Positions 24,164 to 32,987 of a DNA stretch of 64,000 bases are shown in pieces (within the stretch, counting starts at the first letter, position 1; the number at the start of each line of letters is the position of its first letter). The translations under genes were made by a program, and so were the position numbers. Source of the DNA: Candidatus Nitrosopelagicus sp. (lineage in GTDB: Archaea > Thermoproteota > Nitrososphaeria > Nitrososphaerales > Nitrosopumilaceae); assembly GCA_028345195.1 (NCBI GenBank), contig JAOMCX010000005.1, forward strand, positions 1 through 64,000. Direction: 5' to 3'. Below the pieces are notes generated by a model. That model worked only from the letters and a program-made list of their open reading frames with translations, had not been told where the DNA came from and ran no database searches.

Positions 24164-25277
24164 AAAACAGACTAAAAAAGAAACTAAAAAACAGACTAAA
24201 AAAGATAAAATCGATAAATCAAAAAATTTGATTAGTCTTCTCAAAAAACATGGTGCTCAAGTGTATGAAGATCTTGAAAATGGTGAATTCCCAAAATTCT
24301 CAATCCCAAATCGTTCCATCAGCAATATCATTTATGATAAAAAATTAAGACAGTATGTACTTGGAACTAATACTTCTCTAAGAAGTTCAAGAAATAGCTC
24401 GCAATTACGTTCATTCACTCAATTATTGTGGCTTGCATTTTTTGCTAACAAATTAACACATGAAAAAAAATCCTCCACTCTTCGAGATGTTTACTATTCA
24501 TCACAAGCATTTGCTGTAGATTTTGAAGATCAAGGTGAATCTGATAACATCATAGTTGATCTGGAAGCTGTCTTGTCTCAACCTAGAGAAGACTTCTATG
24601 TATTTCCTGAAGAGCGAAGTAGTATTTTTGGTGATTTGACAATAGAATATACAATACCTGGATATGAAGGAAAGACGCAAAATCTTTCTAGTCATCCTGA
24701 TGGATATGCAATTGGTCCAAGTATGACTTCTGCAGAGTTAGTTGATACTAGTGCTGAACTTGTAATTGCTATAGAAAAAGGTGGTTTGTTCACTAGATTT
24801 GTAGAAGAACAAGTTGATAAAAAATTCAAATCAATAATTATCAATACTGGAGGTCAAGCTCCTCGTTCAACTCGTACTTTGTTAAAACGATTGCATGATG
24901 AAATGGGTTTGCCTGTTGTAATTTTAACTGACGGCGATGTGTATGGTGAACACATTGCAATGGTTATAAAATCTGGTTCTGCAAACGCAGCTCATCTAAA
25001 AGGATTAACTGTACCTGATGCAAAATGGATGGGTGTATGGGCTACAGATATTGATAAATTCAAACTTCCTACAATACCTATGACAGAATCTGACATCAAA
25101 CGTTGCTACGATTTATTGAAAGATCCTAGATATCAAGAAGGATTATGGAAAAGAGAACTTGAAGTGTTCATAAAGATTAAGAGAAAAGCAGAACTGGAGG
25201 CATTTTCTAAATACGGTCTTAATAATATCACTGAGAAGTATCTGCCAAAAAAGTTAGAGGAATCAAAGAGCTTCTGA
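24156..25277 (+). CDS. top6A: DNA topoisomerase VI subunit A
   Basis: Spo11-like cleaving subunit. The catalytic tyrosine lies in LRDVYYSSQ (Tyr113 or 114), and the Toprim acidic residues are Glu207 and the DGD at 259-261. 373 aa. Residues 1-24 are an unusual Lys/Thr/Gln repeat (KKQTKKETKKQTKK) that may contact DNA. Coupled to Top6B by an 8-bp overlap; its end overlaps the convergent Hsp20-like gene by 15 bp. Confidence 0.95.
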   Translation: MAKKQTKKETKKQTKKDKIDKSKNLISLLKKHGAQVYEDLENGEFPKFSIPNRSISNIIYDKKLRQYVLGTNTSLRSSRNSSQLRSFTQLLWLAFFANKLTHEKKSSTLRDVYYSSQAFAVDFEDQGESDNIIVDLEAVLSQPREDFYVFPEERSSIFGDLTIEYTIPGYEGKTQNLSSHPDGYAIGPSMTSAELVDTSAELVIAIEKGGLFTRFVEEQVDKKFKSIIINTGGQAPRSTRTLLKRLHDEMGLPVVILTDGDVYGEHIAMVIKSGSANAAHLKGLTVPDAKWMGVWATDIDKFKLPTIPMTESDIKRCYDLLKDPRYQEGLWKRELEVFIKIKRKAELEAFSKYGLNNITEKYLPKKLEESKSF

Positions 25278-25736
25278 TGTCTTAATTCTTAATGTTAATA
25301 CACCATTTCTATATTTGAAATCACCAATTTCCATTTCTTTTGGCCCTTCAATCTGAACTTCTTTTGAAAATCCTTGTGATCCTCTGATGTATAAAATACC
25401 ATCAATTAATCTGACGGCAATTTTGTCTTCTGGTCCTGGAACTTCTGCAACAAAGACTGTTTCGTTATCTCCTTTGATTAAATCATATACCCAGTTTTTA
25501 GTTTCTTGTTCTCTTGCAGTGAATTTTGGTTTTTGAGTAATAACCATTTTTTTAATTACTTTAGTCCAGTAAACTATTGTCACTAGAGCGATTCCGATTA
25601 ATATGAAACTAACAAATCCATTATCTGCTCGTAATGACATTGCGTACACTAATCCAAAAAAAACTAGTAAAATTATAGGTATTACATAATTTAGCGATTT
25701 TTCAGTTGGTTGTGTTGCATTTGCATATTTACTCAA
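25263..25736 (-). CDS. Membrane protein with Hsp20-like C-terminal domain
   Basis: 157 aa from TTG 25736. Two transmembrane helices (about 17-33 and 41-58) precede a cytosolic beta-sandwich (90-157) of the alpha-crystallin/CS type: VFVAEVPG (94-101), GILYIRG (113-119), then YRNGVLTLRI (142-151), close to the small heat-shock GVLTL consensus. A longer reading to 25985 would overlap the divergent gene at 25807; the TTG has a TATA-like box (ttatattt, about 25760) at leaderless distance. Confidence 0.65.
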   Translation of the reverse strand: MSKYANATQPTEKSLNYVIPIILLVFFGLVYAMSLRADNGFVSFILIGIALVTIVYWTKVIKKMVITQKPKFTAREQETKNWVYDLIKGDNETVFVAEVPGPEDKIAVRLIDGILYIRGSQGFSKEVQIEGPKEMEIGDFKYRNGVLTLRIKTSEAL

Positions 25737-25806
25737 TACACAAAAATTAGTCTTACCAAATATAAAGCATCTTTGATTTTTATAGGCATAATCCCATCTG
25801 AAACTG

Positions 25807-26046
25807 TTGACTGATAACCCAGCAAAAAAAGTAACATCGAAGGATCTAATCACTAAAGGTTCCTTAGTTGCAATAATTATCGCTGTTCCTACATTGATTG
25901 TATTTTTTGTTATATGGACTATAACGAATGATCTAATTTTTGGTGGTGTTGCTGGATTGATTACTAATTTTATCACATTGGGCATTTCATTTAAAATTGT
26001 AACTAAAAAATTTGTTAAAAAACCAAAAGATGATTTTGAATTATAA
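25807..26046 (+). CDS. Small two-TM membrane protein, 79 aa
   Basis: Two hydrophobic helices (about 20-38 and 45-62) sit between a basic N-terminus and a Lys-rich tail ending KKPKDDFEL. TTG start with a TATA-like box (tttttata, about 25776-25783) some 27 nt upstream. Divergent from the Hsp20-like membrane protein and 8 bp before the next gene. No family recognised. Confidence 0.6.
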   Translation: MTDNPAKKVTSKDLITKGSLVAIIIAVPTLIVFFVIWTITNDLIFGGVAGLITNFITLGISFKIVTKKFVKKPKDDFEL

Positions 26047-26054
26047 TTAATAAA

Positions 26055-26417
26055 ATGAATCTTTCACAAATAATTAAAACTCTAGTATCTGAAATAAAAT
26101 TAACAGAAATTCAAGCAAAAATTTTCTTACATATTGTAATTCATGGCAAAATGAATACGTCTAAAATTTCAAATGATCTAAATATCTCTCTCGATGATGC
26201 AACTCAAAACTCAAAAAAACTAGTAGAGCTAGGAGGATTCATTGATATGCCTAATGATGAGTTTGAGGCAATGCATCCTAGATTTACCGCAGTCAACATG
26301 TATAGAAAAATGTGTGAACGAGAACAAAAAGAATTTAAGAAAAACTTGAACATTGATAATATCGGTGTTGCATTGGAAGTGTCTTATGATGATGCAAGGA
26401 CTAAATATAACAAATAA
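26055..26417 (+). CDS. TrmB-like winged-helix regulator, 120 aa
   Basis: An N-terminal helix-turn-helix (about 14-58; LTEIQAKIFLHIV, then TSKISNDLNISLDDA, then KKLVELGGFI) of the TrmB/MarR-like type. A short C-terminal helical part follows. No effector domain. It lies in a short same-strand run with two unknown genes. Confidence 0.65.
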   Translation: MNLSQIIKTLVSEIKLTEIQAKIFLHIVIHGKMNTSKISNDLNISLDDATQNSKKLVELGGFIDMPNDEFEAMHPRFTAVNMYRKMCEREQKEFKKNLNIDNIGVALEVSYDDARTKYNK

Positions 26418-26428
26418 AATGAAAAAAT

Positions 26429-26911
26429 ATGAGTGAATCTGATGCTCCTTCTGGAAAACCTCAAAGTTATACTAGAAAAACGCTAGGTGATTCTGAAGAC
26501 AAACCAAAAGCTCCTGAGATTTACAAATGTTGTAACAATCCTCAGATAACATATCTTGCTCCTGTTAACATCAACATTGATGAAAGGACAATTGGATCAG
26601 TTGATGTTTGGAGATGCGCTGCATGTATGAAATCATTTTGTGAAGAAAAAACATTAGGAATTGATTCCATTTCAGATATAGTTGGAATGCCACGAATTGA
26701 AGATAATGAAAAATGGGGTGTTATTGTAAGTAAATTACAGAAAGGAAAAGACAAATGGAAATTAGTTAAATTAAAAGAAACTGGAATGATAAAATTTGAA
26801 ACATCTGATGAAAAACTAATTGACCTAAAAATTCAAGATTATAAAATTGTAGATGATTTTCATTCAAGTTTTCTTGTACTAGATCATATACACACTGCAG
26901 TTGAAATTTAA
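26429..26911 (+). CDS. Uncharacterised Cys-cluster protein, 160 aa
   Basis: Disordered first 28 residues, then Cys34-Cys35 and Cys63, 66 and 71 (CAAC and SFC), a plausible zinc site. The C-terminal 80 residues look like a small alpha/beta domain. No family recognised. 11 bp after the winged-helix gene and 2 bp before the next gene, so part of one operon. Confidence 0.6.
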   Translation: MSESDAPSGKPQSYTRKTLGDSEDKPKAPEIYKCCNNPQITYLAPVNINIDERTIGSVDVWRCAACMKSFCEEKTLGIDSISDIVGMPRIEDNEKWGVIVSKLQKGKDKWKLVKLKETGMIKFETSDEKLIDLKIQDYKIVDDFHSSFLVLDHIHTAVEI

Positions 26912-26913
26912 TC

Positions 26914-27198
26914 TTGAAAATTACTGTTAACGTTCAAGAGATTACTGGTACTCAAATGGCTGCAAAAATTATTGGCAATTTTATTGTAGATGAAAATTCA
27001 TTTCCTTTCACTGGAATTGCATTTGGACGAATTGGAGGTCAAAACATAGGCGTAAAACTTACCGAAGATGTTGAAAAAAATATCAAAGACTTGGGTTATG
27101 ATCTTGATGTTGTCATTGATACTCTACAAAAAAATCTAATTCAGGGTGATCTTACTCTTCCTGAAGGATTACAAAGAGAATCTTTTGCTGACGATTAA
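26914..27198 (+). CDS. Uncharacterised small protein, 94 aa
   Basis: Soluble alpha/beta protein with no recognised motif; TTG start. The two copies of a Gly-rich strand ([11 protein letters not shown]) suggest a compact beta core. Ends 4 bp inside the convergent mtnP gene. Third gene of the small operon starting at 26055. Confidence 0.6.
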   Translation: MKITVNVQEITGTQMAAKIIGNFIVDENSFPFTGIAFGRIGGQNIGVKLTEDVEKNIKDLGYDLDVVIDTLQKNLIQGDLTLPEGLQRESFADD

Positions 27199-27986
27199 AA
27201 TTCTGCTTCTTCTAATGCCTTTTCACATGAACATGATTTTGAAACAGGAATCTTGTCAATTAATACCGTAAGAAGTTTTTTTGTTAATTCAACATTTTTT
27301 GATAGTGTTTCAATAACCTCTTTTGCGGTAACAGGTTTTTCTGCCCATACATCATAATCTGTTACTGTTGAAATTGATGCATAACAAATCTGTGCTTCTC
27401 TTGCTAATTGACATTCGGGAACAAGAGTCATTCCAATTATTTCTGCTCCTGTACTTTTATAAAATTTTGATTCTGCTTTAGTTGAAAATCTTGGACCTTC
27501 AATGCAGACATATGTTGCTTCTTTGTGAATTTTTAGTTCTTGTTCACTTGCTACATCTAAAATAGCATTTTGTAATTCTGGACAAAATGGGTCTGCAACT
27601 GAAATATGTATTACTCTTCCATCTTCAGAAAATGAACCTTTACGTGATTTTGTAAAATCTAAAAATTGTGTTGGTAATGCGAAGTCACGCGGAGCGAATT
27701 CTTGTTTTAAACTTCCAACTGCTGATGGAGCGATAATTCTTTTTACTCCTAATTCTTTGAATGCCCAAATATTCGCTCTATAGTTTATCATATGTGGTGG
27801 AATTGTATGTTTTTTTCCATGTCTTGGTAAAAATGCAATTTTTCTTCCATTAAACTCACCGATTGTTATAGAATCTGAAGGTTTTCCGTACGGCGTATCT
27901 ATTACAATCTCTTTTGGTTCTTTCAATAATCCTGAATCATAAATTCCTGTACCGCCAAAAATGCCAATTTCCGCTGATTCATTCAT
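27195..27986 (-). CDS. mtnP: S-methyl-5'-thioadenosine phosphorylase
   Basis: Phosphorolyses methylthioadenosine to adenine and methylthioribose-1-phosphate. Motifs: FGGTGIYD (10-17), PRHGKKH (54-60), NYRAN (68-72), EGPRFST and GMTLVPE. A C-terminal CSC (Cys252 and 254) matches the CxC pair known from the hyperthermophilic archaeal MTAP II. Directly coupled to apt (taatg overlap), which uses the adenine released. Confidence 0.9.
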   Translation of the reverse strand: MNESAEIGIFGGTGIYDSGLLKEPKEIVIDTPYGKPSDSITIGEFNGRKIAFLPRHGKKHTIPPHMINYRANIWAFKELGVKRIIAPSAVGSLKQEFAPRDFALPTQFLDFTKSRKGSFSEDGRVIHISVADPFCPELQNAILDVASEQELKIHKEATYVCIEGPRFSTKAESKFYKSTGAEIIGMTLVPECQLAREAQICYASISTVTDYDVWAEKPVTAKEVIETLSKNVELTKKLLTVLIDKIPVSKSCSCEKALEEAEF

Positions 27987-28498
27987 TAGTATTCTACCAA
28001 TGACTCTGATCTATATTCTTTAATCTTTTCTCGTCCATTTAGTTCAAGCAATTCTATAATGAATGCAAATCCTACCACGTTACCTTCAATTTTCTCAATT
28101 AATTTTGCTGCTGCTTTAGCTGTTCCACCTGTTGCAAGTAAATCATCGCAGATGAGAACTCGTTGTCCTTCTTGAATGACATCTTTCTGAACTTCCAATG
28201 TCGCCTTACCATATTCTAGTGTGTATGATGTCTTAACAATTTTTCCAGGTAATTTTCCTGCTTTTCGTACAAGAATCATTCCTTTGTTATATTTTAGTGC
28301 CAGTGCACATGCTATAATGAATCCTCTAGACTCAATTCCTGCAAAAACATCTACGTCGTTAGGATGAAATTTCTTTGAAAATTCCTCTACCATAAATGAT
28401 AGTGCTGATGGATCGCCTAAAATTGGTGAAAAATCTCTAAACAAAATTCCTTTTTTAGGAAAATTTGGATAATCTGCAATCTTATCTTTTAGATTCAT
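27986..28498 (-). CDS. apt: Adenine phosphoribosyltransferase
   Basis: Converts adenine and PRPP to AMP. The 170-aa sequence has [15 protein letters not shown] near the N-terminus, GIESRGFI (54-61) and the PRPP loop [13 protein letters not shown] (about 113-125). Upstream partner of mtnP; together they recycle the adenine of methylthioadenosine. Confidence 0.93.
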   Translation of the reverse strand: MNLKDKIADYPNFPKKGILFRDFSPILGDPSALSFMVEEFSKKFHPNDVDVFAGIESRGFIIACALALKYNKGMILVRKAGKLPGKIVKTSYTLEYGKATLEVQKDVIQEGQRVLICDDLLATGGTAKAAAKLIEKIEGNVVGFAFIIELLELNGREKIKEYRSESLVEY

Positions 28499-28539
28499 AA
28501 CTTTAGACGAAAAATTGAGAAATAAAAACCGTTAGTTGA

Positions 28540-30660
28540 TCAATTAATGGTGAATTTTGTAGACGTATTTGATGCACCATCGTCTGCGGTCATCTCATAC
28601 TCTCCACTTTCTAAATCTGCTGGAATTTGCCAGATTGTTAGATAATCTCCATTACTTTTTGCAGTAATGTTTAGTTCGGATATCTTAATTTCATCTGAAT
28701 CAAATATCTTGATTGTAATTGTTGCTGAGTATCTTGCACCTGAACCTGAAATATCCATCAATTCATTTGTATTATAATTTGTTTTATCAGTGGTTATTAT
28801 CAATTCTTTATTCTCTCCTGTAACTACAAATTCACTTTCTTTAAAATTTCCACCACTTTTTGCAATGACTGTCCATTTCCCTAATTCTGAATCAAGTGGA
28901 ATTCTAAAATTATCTATTTTGAATACTCCAAATCTATCTGAAAATGTTTCAATTTTCTTAATCACTTTTTCATTAGAATCAGTAATTGTAATGTCTAATA
29001 ATACATTGATTGCACCCGTATTACCTAGAATCAAAATTTGTTCTCCCTGTTTATATTCATCTCTAGTTGTTTGAATTGAAATTGCACCTGAACCTGTAGT
29101 TAATCCTATTGTAAATACTGCTGAACCTGAACTCTCACCTCTTTTTGCATTCAAGGTAAAAGCTCCTGTAGGTAAATCATTTGAGTTGATTTTGTACATT
29201 TCTTTTCCATCAGGTCCCAAATTTATTGTATCTGAAAATTTCTCTCTATCTGCTGAATCAATCAAAATAATTGATACTTGTGCATTAGATGGACCTTGAA
29301 TTTCAACATTGACCTCTTCACCATTTGTAAAATTTAATTTCACTGGTCTTACAATTAGAATTGGTTCTGGTTCTTGTCCTACGCCAAAAATTGTAATGCC
29401 TGATTCATCACCTTGGAATGCTGATAAAATATACGTTCCCTCAACCGAACCTCTTGGTATTTCTACGTTGAAATTAACCATGCCTGATTCTGAAACTGAT
29501 ACTGTTCTAGAGAAAATTTCTGTACCTATTGAATCTTCTATGATAACTGACATCTCTTGATCTGGAATTGCACTACCTCTAAATTCTATAATATTTCCTG
29601 CATCAATACTTGTCTCGAAACTTGTTATGTTGATTAGTTTTGCACTAATCACTTCTATATTTCTTAATGCTTTACTTTTACCGTCATCAATTTCAATTGA
29701 AATTGTTCCCAATTCTAAGTCTGGCGCAAATAAATTATCATATGTCCATTTCCCATCAAATCTTACTTGAATTGTATCTATTGCAAGAATATCTCCGTTT
29801 GTATCTTTTGTTGTAATTGTTAATGTTGTATTTGGTGTTGACATTCCTTCCAGTGTAATTGTATCTCCTCGTTTAACTTCTTGAGGTGTATTGCCTAATG
29901 ATAGTTTTATGACATCTGCAATTTCTCTATTTTCAAGCTGTGGAACTCTAATACTAAGGCTTTTTTCATTCCCTCCTGAATCACGTAATACAAATTCAGT
30001 TCTTTCATCATTTAGAATAATTGGCACTTTTGCTGTAAATAGAATATGTCCATTTTCATCAACTTTAACTGATTTTTGTAATTCATTTGAAATATAGAAA
30101 TCAAGTGATTGATTAGGAACAAAATTTTCTCCCACTATTCTAAAATTAGAATTCGATGCTGGTTTTTCTGGAATGAATCTGAAGTTTGAATCTTCTTTTA
30201 TTGTGACAATTTTTGGTTGATTTAATTCTGGTTTGTCTTGAGATATTTTGGAATTTGTAACTGTTGTACTTGCAGAACTAATTATCTCGCCGCTTGAATC
30301 TAATGCCTTCCAATTTATTATTGGATTATTCTCTATAGTTTTAATTCCAAATTTTACAGATTGGCCTGGGGATATTTCGTTTTGAGATGTAAACACAATT
30401 ACTCCTTGGGGTGTATTTTTACCCATCCATCCTTCTTCGGTTTTAAAAGATTTGAATTCATTATCTCCGCTTAACCAAATCCTCACTGTATCTATATTTT
30501 CAGTATTTCCTCTACTATTTTTCAATTCAAGTATAGTCGAATCTTCAAAACCTGTACTTGTAGCAATAACCTCATCGGCAAAACTAGTCCCAAAACTTGA
30601 TACAAAAATAACTGATGAAACTAATAATAATGAAAAAACTAAAACTGAATGATAGCTCAT
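28540..30660 (-). CDS. Large secreted beta-sandwich repeat protein, 706 aa
   Basis: An N-terminal signal (about 5-28, then SFADEV) is followed by five or six repeated beta-sandwich units of about 90-100 residues with recurring elements such as FDGKWTYDN, SVEGTYILSAF and LESGEYEMTADD. These look like the exported Ig-like repeats common on thaumarchaeal surfaces. No catalytic motif or C-terminal anchor is seen. Probably a cell-surface or biofilm protein; exact role unknown. Confidence 0.75.
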   Translation of the reverse strand: MSYHSVLVFSLLLVSSVIFVSSFGTSFADEVIATSTGFEDSTILELKNSRGNTENIDTVRIWLSGDNEFKSFKTEEGWMGKNTPQGVIVFTSQNEISPGQSVKFGIKTIENNPIINWKALDSSGEIISSASTTVTNSKISQDKPELNQPKIVTIKEDSNFRFIPEKPASNSNFRIVGENFVPNQSLDFYISNELQKSVKVDENGHILFTAKVPIILNDERTEFVLRDSGGNEKSLSIRVPQLENREIADVIKLSLGNTPQEVKRGDTITLEGMSTPNTTLTITTKDTNGDILAIDTIQVRFDGKWTYDNLFAPDLELGTISIEIDDGKSKALRNIEVISAKLINITSFETSIDAGNIIEFRGSAIPDQEMSVIIEDSIGTEIFSRTVSVSESGMVNFNVEIPRGSVEGTYILSAFQGDESGITIFGVGQEPEPILIVRPVKLNFTNGEEVNVEIQGPSNAQVSIILIDSADREKFSDTINLGPDGKEMYKINSNDLPTGAFTLNAKRGESSGSAVFTIGLTTGSGAISIQTTRDEYKQGEQILILGNTGAINVLLDITITDSNEKVIKKIETFSDRFGVFKIDNFRIPLDSELGKWTVIAKSGGNFKESEFVVTGENKELIITTDKTNYNTNELMDISGSGARYSATITIKIFDSDEIKISELNITAKSNGDYLTIWQIPADLESGEYEMTADDGASNTSTKFTIN

Positions 30661-30724
30661 TACAAGAATGTTCTATTATCTACAATTAAATCTTAATGAG
30701 AATTGATTCATGAAATATTTGCTA

Positions 30725-31729
30725 CTATGCAACTTGGGTAGCTTTCAATTCATAAGGATTTTCAGACCACCATTTTGTATATAGTTGGTCAATTTCTTTC
30801 ATATCTGAATTACTTAGATAATTTCCATCTGACATATCTGAAAATGTCTGAATTTCTTCTTCACTAATCACTGTTGGAAATACTGCAGAAATTCCTTGTT
30901 TTGATAAAATAAATTTAATAGCTAATTCTTTAATGCTCAATCCATTTCTATTGGCAATCGGTCTTAATTCTTCAACTTTTTTCAATGAAGCTTTAATCCA
31001 TTCGCCTTTTCTCACAGAACGATGATCTTTTTCATCAATCTTTGTATCTGCATTTACTTTTCCAGTTAAAATCCCTGATGCATCTGGAACTCTAACTAGA
31101 ATTCCTACATCATTTTCTATACCTGAATTTAATAATTCATTTCCGGGTGTTTGTTCTAAAATATTAAAAACCGTTTGAACTGCAGTTACATTCTTTCTTT
31201 TCATTGATTCCAATCCTTCTTTTGTCCATCCTATTGCAGGTCCTAAGGCAATCTGATATGTTCTTATTTTTTCTTCTTCAATTAAACTATCTAATGTATT
31301 AAAAATAGAATCATCTTTAATATGATGCATTTTTGGATTATGTAATCCATACATGTCAACATAATCTGTTTTCAATCTATCCAAACTATTATTCAATGCT
31401 TTACGTGTAAACTCTTCATCAAATTGTTGTGGTAATTCCGTATGTCCGATTTGTTTAACTTGCTCAAAATCATAACCATATTTTGTTGAAATTATAACTT
31501 CATCTCTCATATCTTTGAAAGCTTCTCCAATCAATCGTTCACTTTTACCTTTTCCATACATGTCTCCTGTTTCAAAGAAATTTATTCCACAATCATATGC
31601 TTTTTTTAACATTCTCTTAGCTTCATCTTCATCGATTTCTTTTCCCCACCAGTTCAATGCAATAGTCCATGCTCCAAAACCAATCTCAGAAACTTTAATT
31701 CCACTTTTCCCTAATTTTTTATATTTCAT
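30725..31729 (-). CDS. Aldo/keto reductase
   Basis: NAD(P)H-dependent TIM-barrel oxidoreductase, 334 aa. The catalytic set is visible: Asp56 and Tyr58 (GDMYG), Lys83 (ISTKYG) and His130 (YGLHNPK). The substrate is not determinable. Its start overlaps the end of the DUF1802 gene by 4 bp; last gene of the sufC-led operon. Confidence 0.9.
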   Translation of the reverse strand: MKYKKLGKSGIKVSEIGFGAWTIALNWWGKEIDEDEAKRMLKKAYDCGINFFETGDMYGKGKSERLIGEAFKDMRDEVIISTKYGYDFEQVKQIGHTELPQQFDEEFTRKALNNSLDRLKTDYVDMYGLHNPKMHHIKDDSIFNTLDSLIEEEKIRTYQIALGPAIGWTKEGLESMKRKNVTAVQTVFNILEQTPGNELLNSGIENDVGILVRVPDASGILTGKVNADTKIDEKDHRSVRKGEWIKASLKKVEELRPIANRNGLSIKELAIKFILSKQGISAVFPTVISEEEIQTFSDMSDGNYLSNSDMKEIDQLYTKWWSENPYELKATQVA

Positions 31730-32274
31730 TTAACAATCTCCTTGAACTCCTGCAATTTTTCTTCAATTTCACTATCTTTCAAAGCTGATTCACCTTCTTG
31801 AAAATTAGAATTTAATTCTATCCAAGATTTACATCCTGAAAACTCTGGTTTTAATGGTAAATTAAATTCTGGAATTTTGATTATTTTTAAGAATACTGCT
31901 TTCATTGGTTTTTCTGGTTTCCAATTTCTTCTTTCTTGAATGTATGAATCACTCCAAACATGAAATGATGATAGATCTTTAATTATTTCATTAGATACTA
32001 TGTCTTTTTCAAATAATACTTCTGCATATGATGAAATTTTGTTAAATCCTTCATCTGGTTTTTTCTTTAATACTTGATTTAAGAAATCATGAAATTCAGA
32101 TTTCACATGTTTTGTTTCTTGATGTTCCCATGTTGGAAATAAAAAAAATTTTTTTGATTCAACATTAAATCCAGATGCTGTTTCTAAAATTCCACCTTTT
32201 CTCAAAATTACAGTTTGTTTTCCTTGTTCTAGAGCCTTCACAACCGTAGCCCATTCTTTTAATCCCTCCATCAT
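31726..32274 (-). CDS. DUF1802 family protein
   Basis: 182 aa matching the DUF1802 pattern: an N-terminal LKEWATVVKALEQGKQTVIL, a RKGGI turn and a FPTWEHQ segment. Function of the family unknown. Overlaps both neighbours by 4 bp, so tightly linked to the chlorite-dismutase-like protein and the reductase. Confidence 0.8.
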   Translation of the reverse strand: MMEGLKEWATVVKALEQGKQTVILRKGGILETASGFNVESKKFFLFPTWEHQETKHVKSEFHDFLNQVLKKKPDEGFNKISSYAEVLFEKDIVSNEIIKDLSSFHVWSDSYIQERRNWKPEKPMKAVFLKIIKIPEFNLPLKPEFSGCKSWIELNSNFQEGESALKDSEIEEKLQEFKEIVK

Positions 32275-32951
32275 CCAAGACTCGTAATTATAGGAACTAT
32301 ATCTTTTTTCACACAGACTATCATTGGAGTATCTTCTTTGACAAATGCTGAAACTTTGGTACCTCTAAGTTCCATAATCATGTCTTGGAAAATATTTAGA
32401 TCATCTGATTCAAATGCTAACATGAAATCTTGGTCATGTATACCGAAGGAATATGTTGTGTTTAGTTCAACCTGTGGATATTTTTGACTAACTTTGATGT
32501 GCTCATCCATCATTGCTTTACGTTGTTCGAGTGGAAGAAGATACCATTCTCTTGTTTTCAAGAAAGGATAGACAACTGCATATTTTTTTGCCTCCAACCC
32601 TCCTACAAATGAATGAATTCTATCTGTTTGAGCATATATTGATGGACGTGTTGATGAAAAATATACTATAGATGGTATGATGTATTTTCCAACCACTGTT
32701 AGATATATTTTTGAAATTGTTTCTTGAATGTCCTCTATTGATTCAGACATAAACCAAATTAAAAAATCAGCATCATCTCTTAATCCTAATGTAGAATATG
32801 TTCTAGTTTTTACTGGAGCGTTTTCTAAAATATTTTCTAACTCTTTTGCTGATTCTTCTTTTGCTAAATCAGCCATCCATCTCCATTTTGGATCTATTTT
32901 GAAAAATGAGAAATTAAAATAATATCTTTTATTTTCTTCAGACATGTTCAT
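32271..32951 (-). CDS. Chlorite-dismutase/HemQ-like protein
   Basis: Dimeric ferredoxin-like fold of the chlorite dismutase family, 226 aa. KTREWYLLP (132-140) and the following MMDEHIKVSQKYP segment (147-159) are typical; His151 is the candidate heme-proximal ligand. A TTYSFGIHDQDF stretch (165-176) and LRGTK (195-199) are also family-like. Archaeal members act on coproheme or are of unknown function; chlorite chemistry should not be assumed. 36 bp downstream of sufC. Confidence 0.85.
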   Translation of the reverse strand: MNMSEENKRYYFNFSFFKIDPKWRWMADLAKEESAKELENILENAPVKTRTYSTLGLRDDADFLIWFMSESIEDIQETISKIYLTVVGKYIIPSIVYFSSTRPSIYAQTDRIHSFVGGLEAKKYAVVYPFLKTREWYLLPLEQRKAMMDEHIKVSQKYPQVELNTTYSFGIHDQDFMLAFESDDLNIFQDMIMELRGTKVSAFVKEDTPMIVCVKKDIVPIITSLG

Positions 32952-32987
32952 TCATTTGTTGTCTAATATTTAAAATAATTTTTAATT

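Noticed and set aside
25737-25985. N-terminal extension of the Hsp20-like membrane protein to a Met at 25985
   Set aside because: It would overlap most of the divergent small membrane-protein gene (25807-26046), and both genes have TATA-like boxes consistent with starts at 25736 and 25807.
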